A stretch of DNA of 64,000 nt from contig NZ_SSMX01000037.1 in NCBI RefSeq assembly GCF_004799515.1, positions 1 to 64,000 on the forward strand. Direction: 5' to 3'. This document shows, piece by piece, positions 39,175-48,073 of the stretch. Each line of letters starts with the position of its first letter. The stretch's first letter is position 1. Source of the stretch: Phenylobacterium sp. (GTDB lineage: Bacteria > Pseudomonadota > Alphaproteobacteria > Caulobacterales > Caulobacteraceae). Both the position numbers and the translations under genes were made by a program. The notes beneath the pieces were generated by a model that saw nothing but the letters and a program-made list of their open reading frames with translations, searched no databases and was not told the origin of the DNA.

Positions 39175-39279
39175 GAAGTCTAGGGAGGAAACGCCCAGGA
39201 ATGGGCAGGGCTGAGATAGGTTCGTAACGGCGGCGCACAAGGCCAAGCCGGAACTTTTTTTGGAGGCGGGCGCCTAAAA

Positions 39280-39861
39280 ATGCGGATCGAGCCGAAGGTC
39301 CTGGAAGACCGCCACGTCCGCCTGGAGCCGATGACCCCGGCGCACCGCGAAGGCCTGCACGCCGCCTGCGACGCCGACCGCGAGGTCTGGACGGCGCTCT
39401 ATCCCTATTCCCTGGACGCGGCGCACTTCGACGCCGGCTGGAGCCGCTTCTACGCCGAGCCCGGCCCCGACCGGATCAACTTCGCGGTGATGGCGGGCGG
39501 CCAGGTAATGGGCGTCTCCAGCTACCTGGGCGTCGATCCCGTCAACCAGACGCTGGAGATCGGGGGCACCTACTATCACCCCGACGTCCGCGGCGGGGCG
39601 GTCAACCCGGCGAGCAAGCGGCTGATGCTGGCGCACGCGTTCGACAGCGGCGCGCGGCGGGTGCAGTTCAAGGTCGACGCCCTCAACGCCCGCAGCCGCG
39701 CGGCGGTGCTGAAGCTGGGCGCAAGCCTGGACGGCGTCCTGCGCCAGGACCGCGTCACCTGGACCGGCCGCATCCGCGACACCTGCGTCTTCTCGATCCT
39801 GGCCGACGAATGGCCGGCGGTGCGCGCGGGACTGGACGCGCGGCTGGCGCGGTTCGGGTGA
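39280..39861 (+). CDS. GNAT family acetyltransferase (RimJ/RimL-like)
   Basis: 193 residues: KVLEDRHVRLEPMTPAHREGL at the start, LEIGGTYYHPDVRGGAVNPASKRLMLAHAFDSGARRVQFKVDALNARSRAAVLKLGASLDGVLRQDR in the core. The N-x-R-S-x-x-A-x-x-K-L-G motif and final W-x-G-R-I-R-D-T are typical of RimJ-like acetylases. Protein or small-molecule acceptor unknown. TGGAGG lies upstream at a longish spacing. Confidence 0.85.
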   Translation: MRIEPKVLEDRHVRLEPMTPAHREGLHAACDADREVWTALYPYSLDAAHFDAGWSRFYAEPGPDRINFAVMAGGQVMGVSSYLGVDPVNQTLEIGGTYYHPDVRGGAVNPASKRLMLAHAFDSGARRVQFKVDALNARSRAAVLKLGASLDGVLRQDRVTWTGRIRDTCVFSILADEWPAVRAGLDARLARFG

Positions 39862-39984
39862 GGGCGGCGCGCCGCCGCCGATGGGGCCTACGCCCAAAGG
39901 CCTACGCCTTCCGCTCGATACCCAGCCCCTGAGCGACGGCGTAGCTTGCGCCCTGGAACAACGTCCAATCGGGTGGGGCTGAAC

Positions 39985-40806
39985 ATGGCGATCAAACATC
40001 GCATCCTGGCGGTGGCGACACTCGGTGGCGCCATGGCCTCGGCCTCGGCCTCGATGGCCACCATCGGCGCGGTGGTCTTCGACATCTCGCTGAACACCGA
40101 GATCCAGGAGGTCAACGGCGTCCAGGTCTCCTCGACCCCGGTGGACATTAACTACATCGACAAGGTCGCGGTCGCCCTGCCGGCGGCCACGACCAGCCTT
40201 CTGTCCGTGTACAACACCCCCTACTACCACATCGCCGAGAACGACCTGTACACGCCGGTGCTCGGGTCTTCGTCGTCGCTGGATGCGCAGCTCTTCGCCG
40301 CCGCGGGCATCGTCGGCCAGCCGAACACCGGCGGCAATCTCGACGTCCAGCAGTATCGGATCTTCGACGGGCCGTCGTCCCACCAGGACTATGCGCAGGT
40401 CTCGGAATACCAGGGCCAGAACGACAATTCGTTCGACGGCTATAACTACACCTTCATATCCGACACCGTGTCGACGACCATCGGCTACAGCCACAACTAC
40501 AACGACCCGCACTACATCGGCGATCCGCCGCCGCTGCTGGTCAGCCAGATCGGCGCCTACATGGCGCCGTTCACCTACGGCGTGGATATCGACGCGAACT
40601 ACAGCTTCGAGCAGGGCAACATCGACGTCGGCGACACCTCCGACTACAGCACCGACGAGATATTCTATGGCACCGCCACCCTGGACCTCGCCGCCAGCGA
40701 CTTCGTCCCCGAACCCGCCAGCTGGGCGTTGATGATCCTGGGCTTCGGCTTTGCCGGCGCAGGCCTGAGGCGGTGCGGGGCGGTGGGTGAGGAGCGGCTG
40801 GCCTAG
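39985..40806 (+). CDS. PEPxxWA-CTERM secreted protein 1
   Basis: 273 residues. A signal peptide (VATLGGAMASASASMA) is followed by a Tyr/Asn/Ser-rich, cysteine-free body. A C-terminal sorting tag VPEPASWALMILGFGFAGAG then leads to the basic LRR. Such tags are processed at the membrane by exosortase-type enzymes, and the bodies are often surface or matrix components. No known domain is seen in the body. No exosortase gene is in the window. Confidence 0.85.
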   Translation: MAIKHRILAVATLGGAMASASASMATIGAVVFDISLNTEIQEVNGVQVSSTPVDINYIDKVAVALPAATTSLLSVYNTPYYHIAENDLYTPVLGSSSSLDAQLFAAAGIVGQPNTGGNLDVQQYRIFDGPSSHQDYAQVSEYQGQNDNSFDGYNYTFISDTVSTTIGYSHNYNDPHYIGDPPPLLVSQIGAYMAPFTYGVDIDANYSFEQGNIDVGDTSDYSTDEIFYGTATLDLAASDFVPEPASWALMILGFGFAGAGLRRCGAVGEERLA

Positions 40807-40888
40807 TTCGGTGGGCGGGATCGTCCGCGCCGTTCCGCATGGCGTCTTTTGAGATGTCACCGCGCCTTTGATCTTATGGTTGATGCGA

Positions 40889-40981
40889 GCCTTGGGGCCT
40901 CGGCTTGTCAAGGACGCGCCAAAGGCGCGCCGCGGGGCGGCCGGGCAAAGCCCGGTCCTTGAGAAGCCGAGGCCCCAAGGC
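40889..40981. repeat. Long imperfect hairpin downstream of the PEPxxWA gene
   Basis: 27-bp arms (40889-40915 and 40955-40981) match at 26 of 27 positions around a GC-rich 39-bp centre that can form smaller hairpins. No T-tract follows the right arm, so it resembles a palindromic repeat more than a simple terminator. Part of the 327-bp non-coding stretch 40807-41133, together with R7. Confidence 0.75.
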
Positions 40982-41020
40982 AGAATGCTGGCCATGAGAT
41001 CTAAGCCGCAGAGCGCGCGG

Positions 41021-41126
41021 CCCGCTCGTCCCCGCGAAGGCGGGGATCCAAGCTGAGTTCGGTGAGGCGATGGGGTGCCTGAATTTTAAGGTCGCATGGG
41101 TCCCCGCCTTCGCGGGGACGAGCGGG
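41021..41126. repeat. Intergenic palindromic repeat R7
   Basis: Perfect 26-bp arms (41021-41046 and 41101-41126), each itself a small hairpin (CCCCGC-GAAG-GCGGGG), around 54 bp that include GGGGATCCAAGC and GCATGGGTCCCC. Related in layout to R1, R2 and R5. It ends 8 bp before the stop of the minus-strand gene at 41134. Confidence 0.8.
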
Positions 41127-41133
41127 GACTGGG

Positions 41134-41733
41134 TTAGCCGGTGTCCGGCGGGCCGGCGTCGTAGGCGAGATCGGCGCTGCGGTCAGCGAACGCTGCCGGC
41201 GCCTCGCAGGCGGTGAGGCGCAGCTCTCCGACGAGCCCCATGTCGGACTTGATCTGGCGGATCAGGGTCTCGATGGGCAGGTCGAGGAAGTCGGCGCGGC
41301 GGGCAGCCTCGCCCAGGCGGGTCTCCAGGTCGTAGTCGAGGACCTCGAACTCCTCCTCGTCGCCCTCGGCCTCGTCCCAGATCAGCCGGTGGAGCGCCCC
41401 GCGCACCCGGCGCTTGCGGTCCTGGGTGCAGGCCCGCGCCTCGGCCAGGGCCGGATCGACCTCTTCCCTGGGCTCAGGTTCGGCGGCCTCGGCGGCCCGC
41501 GCGTCCTCGCGTTCGATCTCGCGGCGGGCGCGTTCGATCTTCAGCTCCAGGGCGAAGGTCTGGCGCACGCCGCGCGACACCCGCTGGAAGGCGAGCGCCA
41601 GCTTGTCGGCCTCGACCGTCGTCTCCGCCGCCAGCGCCCGGCCGTGCAGCTCCCGCGCAAGCGTCAGCCCGAGCTCAGAAAGCTCCGCCAACACGGCCTC
41701 CTGCCGCTCACGTCTCGCCATCGTATCGGCCAT
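41134..41733 (-). CDS. Hypothetical helical protein, unknown function
   Basis: 199 residues from ATG 41731-41733; a TTG six bases upstream is a possible alternative and neither has a clear Shine-Dalgarno. The N-terminal half is helical and charged (RRERQEAVLAELSELGLTLARELHGRALAAE). The middle (EREDARAAEAAEPEPREEVDPALAEARA) looks disordered. The C-terminal EFEVLDYDLETRLGEAARRADFLDLPIETLIRQI is helical again. It is conserved-looking in codon use but assigned to no family. AT-rich DNA (TTTTTATGAG) lies upstream. Confidence 0.6.
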   Translation of the reverse strand: MADTMARRERQEAVLAELSELGLTLARELHGRALAAETTVEADKLALAFQRVSRGVRQTFALELKIERARREIEREDARAAEAAEPEPREEVDPALAEARACTQDRKRRVRGALHRLIWDEAEGDEEEFEVLDYDLETRLGEAARRADFLDLPIETLIRQIKSDMGLVGELRLTACEAPAAFADRSADLAYDAGPPDTG

Positions 41734-41985
41734 GAACAAAAGGGGAACATAGAGTCAGTCCCAAGTCAACTTTTTATGAGAAAACTCGATTCCTTAGTCC
41801 CAGATTGTCGCACCAGCGGTCGCAGGCGAATTCGCCTATGTTAGGACAAGAGTGAAATGGCGGCGGGCAATGGGGCGGGTTGTTGCGCTGGAAACTTCCA
41901 TCAGCCGACGTTTGGAACGCCCTAGCTACAATGGTGGCAACACCGTAGATTGAGTACTCGCTTCGCGCGACGAACTTCAGCGCCC

Positions 41986-43494
41986 TCAGGCCGCGACCTT
42001 CGCCCCAGCCTTCACCGGGTTCGAAAACTCCAGCACGCCGTCCTCCAGCTTCGCATACCGCAGGCTCATCAGGTCGAGCGCGTAGTTCTGGTGCAGCTTC
42101 CAGGGGGCCTTGGAGCCCTGCTTGGGGAAGCTGGCCATGGCGCGCTGGACGTAACCGGAGGAGAAGTCGAGCCACGGCTGATGCTCGATGTCCGGGTCGC
42201 TGTTGCGCGGGGTGACCTGGCGCAGGCCCCGTCGGGCCATCACGTTCAAAAGACGGCAAACGTACTCGCAGGTCAGGTCGGCCTTCAGGGTCCAGGAGGC
42301 GTTGGTGTAGCCGAACACGGTGGCGAGGTTCGGGATGCCCTCGTACATCATGCCCTTGTAGGCCAGCGTCTGGCTGGGATCGATCGCGCGGCCGTCGACG
42401 CTGAGGGCTATGCCGTTCAGCACCTGCAATTTCAGGCCCGTGGCGCTGACGACGATGTCGGCGTCCAGGGTCTTGCCGGAGGCCAGCTTGAGGCCCGTCT
42501 CGGTGAAGGTCTCGATGTGGTCGGTGACCACCTCGGCCTGGCCTTGCTTGATCGCCGCGAACAGGTCGGCGTCGGGCACCAGGCACAGGCGCTGGTCCCA
42601 GGGGTTGTAGCTGGGCGTGAAGTGGGTCTCGACGTCGTAGTCGGGGCCGAGCTGGGCGCGGACCATGTCGATGATGTTCTTCTTCACCGCCGCCGGCTTG
42701 TTGCGCGCCAGGCGGAAGAACCACATGCCGAACAGCACATTGCGCCAGCGGACGATGTTGTAGGCCAGCATGGCCGGCAGCCACTTGCGCAGGTTGTTGG
42801 CCATGGCGTCCTCGGCGGGCCGGGAGACCACATAGGTCGGCGAGCGCTGCAGCATGGTGACGTGGCCGGCGGTCTTGGCCATCTCCGGCACCAGGGTGAC
42901 CGCGGTGGCGCCGGAGCCGATCACCACCACGCGCTTGCCGGCGTAGTCGAGGGCCTTCGGCCAGTGCTGCGGGTGGATCAGCTGGCCCTTGAAGCGCTCG
43001 GCGCCCGGGAACTCCGGCGTATAGCCGCCCTCGTAGGAATAGTAGCCGCCGCAGAGCAGCAGGAAGCCGCAGGTGAGCTGCACCGTGCGCCCGTCGGTGG
43101 TGCGGGCCTCCACCGTCCAGGCGGCGTCTTCGCTGGACCAGGCGGCGGCGGTCACCTGATGGCCGAAGCGGATGTGGCGGTCGATGCCGTGCTCGGCGGC
43201 GGTCTCGCGGACGTAGTTGAGGATCGAGGGGCCGTCGGCGATGGCCTTGGCCTCGGTCCACGGCTTGAAGGCGTAGCCCAGGGTGTACATGTCGCTGTCG
43301 GAGCGGATGCCCGGATAACGGAACAGGTCCCAGGTGCCGCCGATGGCCTGACGGCCCTCAAGGATCGCGTAGCTGCGGGAGGGTTTGGCCTCGTGCTGCA
43401 GATGCCAGGCCGCGCCGATCCCCGACAGCCCCGCGCCGACGATCAGCACGTCGAGGTGCTCGGTGGCCGCCTTGCCTGTTGTCCCGTCCGCCAT
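41986..43494 (-). CDS. Flavin-containing (Baeyer-Villiger-type) monooxygenase
   Basis: 502 residues from ATG 43492-43494; an ATG 36 bp upstream is possible. Two Rossmann motifs, LIVGAGLSGIGAAWHL (about 18-33, FAD) and VVVIGSGATAVTL (about 189-201, NADPH), flank the Baeyer-Villiger fingerprint FKGQLIHPQHWP (168-179). The C-terminal half (GYTNASWTLKADLTCEYVCRLL) follows the group. It probably oxidises ketones to esters; substrate unknown. Confidence 0.88.
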   Translation of the reverse strand: MADGTTGKAATEHLDVLIVGAGLSGIGAAWHLQHEAKPSRSYAILEGRQAIGGTWDLFRYPGIRSDSDMYTLGYAFKPWTEAKAIADGPSILNYVRETAAEHGIDRHIRFGHQVTAAAWSSEDAAWTVEARTTDGRTVQLTCGFLLLCGGYYSYEGGYTPEFPGAERFKGQLIHPQHWPKALDYAGKRVVVIGSGATAVTLVPEMAKTAGHVTMLQRSPTYVVSRPAEDAMANNLRKWLPAMLAYNIVRWRNVLFGMWFFRLARNKPAAVKKNIIDMVRAQLGPDYDVETHFTPSYNPWDQRLCLVPDADLFAAIKQGQAEVVTDHIETFTETGLKLASGKTLDADIVVSATGLKLQVLNGIALSVDGRAIDPSQTLAYKGMMYEGIPNLATVFGYTNASWTLKADLTCEYVCRLLNVMARRGLRQVTPRNSDPDIEHQPWLDFSSGYVQRAMASFPKQGSKAPWKLHQNYALDLMSLRYAKLEDGVLEFSNPVKAGAKVAA

Positions 43495-43617
43495 GGTCTT
43501 CGAAGTCCCGCGCCGCGCTTGAGTGAACATTGATCACATGGATGTGGGTCTGGCGCCAGCGCGGCGGAGCGTCGCTTTGGGCGACTGGTCCGCGAGACGC
43601 CGATCGGACGGCGCAGC

Positions 43618-43660
43618 GCGTATGGGTCCCGGACAAGCGCTGCGCGCTTTCCAGGATGAC
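43618..43660. repeat. Palindromic repeat fragment R3
   Basis: 43 bp identical to the right half of R2 (20365-20407) at 42 positions: GCGTATGGGTCCCGG through CCAGGATGAC. The left half is missing, so it is a half-element or remnant between the monooxygenase and tipF. Confidence 0.75.
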
Positions 43661-43743
43661 ACGTTGAGGAGGCCCGCCACTGCGGCGTTAATTCCTTCGA
43701 CTTCCAGGGGGAGCGTGCCGGATACTTCGACGATGTGATTCGG

Positions 43744-45021
43744 ATGGCCAGGACCATGCGTCGGCTCACCCTTGGGCTCCTCTGCGCGACCTATATCTGC
43801 CTGTCGCTGATCGTGGCGCTGAGCCTTTGGCGCAACGGCGGCGGCTGGGGCGCGGGCGTGGCCGCCCTGGTGGGGGGGCTCGGCCTCTGCTTCGCCTTCC
43901 ACGGCCTGATCGAACGCGCGCTCGAGACCGCCGAGATCAAGGGCGACGTGGACAACATCCGCGAGGCGCACGAGATCCTGATCTCCCAGGTGGAAGCCCT
44001 GGACGCCCGGGTCAGCGAGATCTTCGACGCCGTCGCCGAGGACGCCCAGCGCGCCGAGGCCCTGGTGGACGAGGTCCACATGCTGGAGGGCCTGGTGCAG
44101 ACCCTGCAGGGGCGGCTGGAAGAGGGCGCCGCGGAAGCCGCCGCCCCGGCCTTCGCCGCGCGGCTGGGGGGCGATATGGCCCAAGTCCCGGCGCTGCTCG
44201 ACACCGTGCGCGAGGCCCTGGCCGAGAACCGCGTCGACCTCTACCTGCAGCCCATCGTCGCCCTGCCGCAGCGCAAGACCCAGTTCTACGAAAGCTTCAC
44301 CCGCCTGCGCGACGAGACCGGCCGGGTGATGATGCCGGCGGAATACCTGAGCGTCGCCGAGCCCGGCGGCCTGGTCACCGCCATCGACAACCTCCTGCTG
44401 TTCCGCTGCGTGCAGATCGTGCGGCGCCTGGCCAAGCAGGACCGCAAGATCGGCATCTTCTGCAACGTCTCCATGGCCAGCCTCGCCGACGAGGTGTTCT
44501 TCCCGCAGTTCCTCGATCTCTTGACCAGCAACCGCGACCTGGCGGGCTCGCTGATCTTCGAGCTGGGCCAGGCCGCCTTCGACGCCCGCGGCTCCATCGA
44601 GGCGCGCAACATGGGCAAGCTGGCCGACCTCGGCTTCCGGTTCAGCCTGGACAAGGTGGTGGACCTCGACCTCGACCTGCAGGACCTGTCGCGCGCCGAC
44701 GTGCGGTTCCTGAAGGTCGCCGCGCCGAAGCTCCTGGAGGAGCTGACCGAGGTGGATGGCCGCTTGGTGCTGCAGTCGCTGCCGGACCTGGCCGCCGAGG
44801 ATTTCACGGCGCTCGCCCTGCGCTACGGCGTCGAGGTGATCGCCGAGAAGGTGGAGAGCGAGCGGCAGATCGTCGACCTCCTGGACCTCAACCTCGCCTT
44901 CGGCCAGGGCCACCTGTTCGGCCAACCCCGCGCGATCAAGGAAGCCGTGCTGGCCGAGGCGCCCGCGCCGGCGCCGAACCTGGTGCGGCCGGATTGGCCG
45001 CGCCGGGCGGCGGTGGGATAG
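43744..45021 (+). CDS. tipF: TipF-like EAL-domain protein
   Basis: 425 residues: two N-terminal membrane helices (about 8-29, 35-55), a coiled coil (about 57-125) and an EAL-type domain (about 150-400). This is the layout of TipF, the c-di-GMP receptor that positions the flagellum in Caulobacter. The catalytic signature is degenerate (YESF at 182-185 where EAL is expected), supporting a binding rather than phosphodiesterase role. The start is uncertain: ATG 43744 is chosen, with 43756 possible. Confidence 0.82.
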   Translation: MARTMRRLTLGLLCATYICLSLIVALSLWRNGGGWGAGVAALVGGLGLCFAFHGLIERALETAEIKGDVDNIREAHEILISQVEALDARVSEIFDAVAEDAQRAEALVDEVHMLEGLVQTLQGRLEEGAAEAAAPAFAARLGGDMAQVPALLDTVREALAENRVDLYLQPIVALPQRKTQFYESFTRLRDETGRVMMPAEYLSVAEPGGLVTAIDNLLLFRCVQIVRRLAKQDRKIGIFCNVSMASLADEVFFPQFLDLLTSNRDLAGSLIFELGQAAFDARGSIEARNMGKLADLGFRFSLDKVVDLDLDLQDLSRADVRFLKVAAPKLLEELTEVDGRLVLQSLPDLAAEDFTALALRYGVEVIAEKVESERQIVDLLDLNLAFGQGHLFGQPRAIKEAVLAEAPAPAPNLVRPDWPRRAAVG

Positions 45022-45042
45022 GGCCATCCGAGCCCTTAAACG

Positions 45043-45153
45043 GTCATCCTCCGGTCAGCCGCGAGGCTGATCCGGGGGACCCAAGCTGAATTGCGGGCCA
45101 GGCCACACCGCTTGGGTCCCCCGGATCGCCTCTTCGGGCGACCGGAGGATGAC
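45043..45153. repeat. Intergenic palindromic repeat R5
   Basis: Two nested perfect inverted repeats: outer 14 bp (GTCATCCTCCGGTC 45043-45056 / 45140-45153) and inner 17 bp (ATCCGGGGGACCCAAGC 45070-45086 / 45110-45126). It has the same GTCATCC...GGGACCCA layout as R2 with different spacer hairpins. Confidence 0.82.
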
Positions 45154-45182
45154 GGGTTTTTGCGGTTCGGGCGGCTGCCAAT

Positions 45183-45240
45183 CCCAGGCGATCCATGCTC
45201 AACAGGACAACGCCTGGGTCCGCGCTTTCGCGGGGATGAC
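45183..45240. repeat. Short palindromic repeat R6
   Basis: CCCAGGCG (45183-45190) is inverted at 45211-45218, followed by GGGTCCGCGCTTTCGCGGGGATGAC, which repeats the GGGTCC...GATGAC ends of the family. It stands 30 bp after R5 and just before the DUF885 gene. Confidence 0.55.
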
Positions 45241-45272
45241 CGGATGTGGGCGGACTAAAGGGGGATCCACAC

Positions 45273-47096
45273 TTGCTCGACCGCCGTCAGTTGCTTTCCA
45301 CGGGCGCCGCAGCGGCCGCTCTGTCGTCCGCGTCCCTCGCCCGCGCCGCGGCCCCGTCGCCTGAGTCCGCCAGGCTCACCGCCCTGCTCGACGCCTTCTT
45401 CCAGGAGGACCTGGAGCGGCAGCCGGAGACCGCCACCCAGCTCGCCCTCGACAAGGGCAGGAACGCCGGGCTGAAGTTCAAGCTGGAGGATGTCTCCACC
45501 GCCGGCATGGCCGCCGAGAGCGCGGCGAACCGCGGCCAGATGCGCCGGCTGAAGGCCATCGACCGGAAGAAGCTCACCGGCATGGACGCGGTGAACTACG
45601 ACACCGTGCTCTATGTGGGCGAGACCACCCAGCCGATCCTCGACCTGGACATCGGCGGGCGCGACGGGTTCTCGCCCTCCTGCTACGTGCTGTCGCCGAT
45701 CACCGGCGCCTATCAGCGGATGCCGGACTTCCTGGACGACAATCACACCATCGAGACGGCGACCGACGCCGAGGCCTATCTGGCGCGGCTGGACGGGTTC
45801 GCGACCGCGCTGGACGCCAACACCGACCGCTTCCGCCACGACGTGGGCAAGGGCGTGCTGCCGCCGGACTTCCTGCTGGACATCACCATCGCCCAGGTGG
45901 GCGCGCTCAGGACCACCGGCGACAAGTCGGATCTGGTGAAATCCCTCGACCGCCGGGCCCGCGCCAAGGGGCTGGGCGAGTCCTACGGCGCGATGGCGGC
46001 GGCGGTCTACGACGCCAAGGTCGGCCCGGCGCTCGACCGCCAGATCGCGGCGTTAAAGCAGGCCCGGCCCGGCGCCGTGCATGACGCCGGGATCTGGCGC
46101 TTCAAGGAGGGGCCGGCCTTCTATGCGGCCAATCTGAAGTACACGACCACCACCGGCATGACGCCGGCCGAGGTGCACCAGCTGGGCCTCGACCAGGCCA
46201 AGGAATATGGCGCGCGGCTCGACGTCCTGCTGAGCAAGCAGGGCCTGACCCAGGGCACGGTCGGCGAGCGGATCAAGGCGCTCTACAAGGACCCCAGCTA
46301 CTACTTCCCCAACACCGATCCGGGCCGGGCCCAGCTGCTGGCCTACCTTTCGGAGCGGTTGAGCGCGGTGAAGGCGCGCCTGCCGCGCATGTTCAACCGC
46401 ATCCCCAACCAGGCCATCGAGGCGCGCCGCGTGCCGCCGGCCATCGAGGCGGGCTCGCCGCTGGCCTATTCCGAGGGCGCGCCCATGGACCGCTCGCGGC
46501 CGGGGGTGATCTTCTTCAACCTGGCCGACACCCATGAGTGGCCGAAGTGGAACCTGCCCTCGACGCTCTACCACGAGGGCCTGCCGGGTCATCAGCTGCA
46601 GGGCGGCCTGGCGCAGGAGAGCGCCGGCATCCCGATCCTGCGCAAGAACATGTACTTCTCGGCCTATGGCGAGGGCTGGGCGCTCTATGCCGAACAGCTG
46701 GCGCAAGAGCTCGGCATGTACGAGGACGACCCGCTGGGCGAAATCGGCTGGCGCAAGGCGCAGATCTTCCGCGCCGGACGCTGCGTGGTCGACACCGGCA
46801 TGCACGCCATGCGCTGGAGCCGCGAGCAGGCGATCGAATACATGATGGGCCTGGACGGCGACGCCGAGGGCTCCACGACGCGGGAGGTGCAGCGCTACTG
46901 CGCCATCCCCGCCCAGGCCTGCAGCTACAAGATCGGCCACACCTTCTGGCTGCAGCAGAGGGAACGGGCCAAGGCGGCGCTGGGGCCCCGGTTCGACATC
47001 AAGGCCTTCCACGACGCTGGCCTGTTGTCGGGAGCCATGCCGCTGGACGTGATGGCGGTGGCGATCGGCGGCTACATCGCGGGCGCGAAGGCCTGA
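45273..47096 (+). CDS. DUF885 family protein with Tat-like leader
   Basis: 607 residues from TTG 45273-45275, preceded by GGGGGATCC. The start MLDRRQLLSTG followed by AAAAALSSASLARAAA looks like a Tat signal. The DUF885 metalloprotease-like pattern is present: FFNLADTHEWPKWNLPSTLYHEGLPGHQLQ with H434-E435 and H440, then SAYGEGWALYAEQLAQELG. The family is probably a zinc peptidase; substrate unknown. Confidence 0.85.
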   Translation: MLDRRQLLSTGAAAAALSSASLARAAAPSPESARLTALLDAFFQEDLERQPETATQLALDKGRNAGLKFKLEDVSTAGMAAESAANRGQMRRLKAIDRKKLTGMDAVNYDTVLYVGETTQPILDLDIGGRDGFSPSCYVLSPITGAYQRMPDFLDDNHTIETATDAEAYLARLDGFATALDANTDRFRHDVGKGVLPPDFLLDITIAQVGALRTTGDKSDLVKSLDRRARAKGLGESYGAMAAAVYDAKVGPALDRQIAALKQARPGAVHDAGIWRFKEGPAFYAANLKYTTTTGMTPAEVHQLGLDQAKEYGARLDVLLSKQGLTQGTVGERIKALYKDPSYYFPNTDPGRAQLLAYLSERLSAVKARLPRMFNRIPNQAIEARRVPPAIEAGSPLAYSEGAPMDRSRPGVIFFNLADTHEWPKWNLPSTLYHEGLPGHQLQGGLAQESAGIPILRKNMYFSAYGEGWALYAEQLAQELGMYEDDPLGEIGWRKAQIFRAGRCVVDTGMHAMRWSREQAIEYMMGLDGDAEGSTTREVQRYCAIPAQACSYKIGHTFWLQQRERAKAALGPRFDIKAFHDAGLLSGAMPLDVMAVAIGGYIAGAKA

Positions 47097-47154
47097 AACG
47101 CCCCGGCTGCTTGCCGGCATTGACCGCGCGGGGCCGGGCCGCTACCGCCCGGCG

Positions 47155-48021
47155 ATGACCGAGCCCAAGTCCCTCGCCGGCCTCTCCGAGGTCGCGCCCG
47201 CCTACGACGCCCTGCTGTGCGACGTCTGGGGCGTGATCCACAACGGCCGCGAGAGCTTCCCCGCCGCCTGCGCCGCCCTGGCCCGTTTCCGCGCCGAACG
47301 CGGGCCGGTGGTGCTGATCTCCAACGCCGCGCGGCCGCACGCGCCGGTGGTGGAGCAGCTCGATGCGCTGGGCGTGCCGCGCGAGGCCTGGAGCCACATC
47401 GTCACCTCCGGCGACGCCACCCGCGTCCTCTTGGCCGAGCGGGCGCCCGGCCCCGCCTGGCTGGTCGGCGTCAGCAGCGACGCGCCGCTCTACGAGGGCC
47501 TGGGCCTCGACGGCGCGGACCTGGCGCACGCGAAGTTCATCTCGGTCACCGGCCCCTTCGACGACGAGACCGAAGAGCCCGCCGACTACCGCGACCGCTT
47601 CGTCGAGGCGGCGGCGCGGGATCTCGAGATGGTCTGCGCGAACCCGGACATTGTGGTCCAGCGCGGGGACAAGCTGATCTACTGCGGCGGGGCCTTGGCG
47701 CAGCTCTACGCGAGCCTGGGCGGACGCGTGGCCATGGCCGGCAAGCCGTGGCCGGCGATCTACGCCCTGTCGCTGGCCAAGGCGGCGGAGAGCCTGGGCC
47801 GGCCCCTGGACCCCGCCCGCGTGCTCTGCATCGGCGACGGCCTGCCCACCGACGTGCGCGGCGCCAACGCCCAGGGCCTGGACGTGCTGTTCGTCGCCAG
47901 CGGCATCCATGGCGCGGAGACCATCTCGCCGGACGGCGCCCTGAACGCCCCCGCCGTCGCCGACCTGCTGCATCAGGCGGGGCTCAGCGCCGCCTACGCC
48001 ATCGCCAACCTGGTCTGGTGA
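47155..48021 (+). CDS. HAD-superfamily class IIA hydrolase (TIGR01459 type)
   Basis: 288 residues. Motif I is DALLCDVWGVIHNG (about 18-31, nucleophile D), followed by a capping domain, and motif III/IV is RVLCIGDGLPTDVRGANAQGLDVLFVASG. This group is common in alphaproteobacteria and acts on an unknown phosphate. It starts 58 bp after the DUF885 gene. Confidence 0.88.
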   Translation: MTEPKSLAGLSEVAPAYDALLCDVWGVIHNGRESFPAACAALARFRAERGPVVLISNAARPHAPVVEQLDALGVPREAWSHIVTSGDATRVLLAERAPGPAWLVGVSSDAPLYEGLGLDGADLAHAKFISVTGPFDDETEEPADYRDRFVEAAARDLEMVCANPDIVVQRGDKLIYCGGALAQLYASLGGRVAMAGKPWPAIYALSLAKAAESLGRPLDPARVLCIGDGLPTDVRGANAQGLDVLFVASGIHGAETISPDGALNAPAVADLLHQAGLSAAYAIANLVW

Positions 48022-48073
48022 GGGCGCGCATTCATCGCTAAGTGGACGGGGGACGCAGCCTTCAGGAGCGAGC

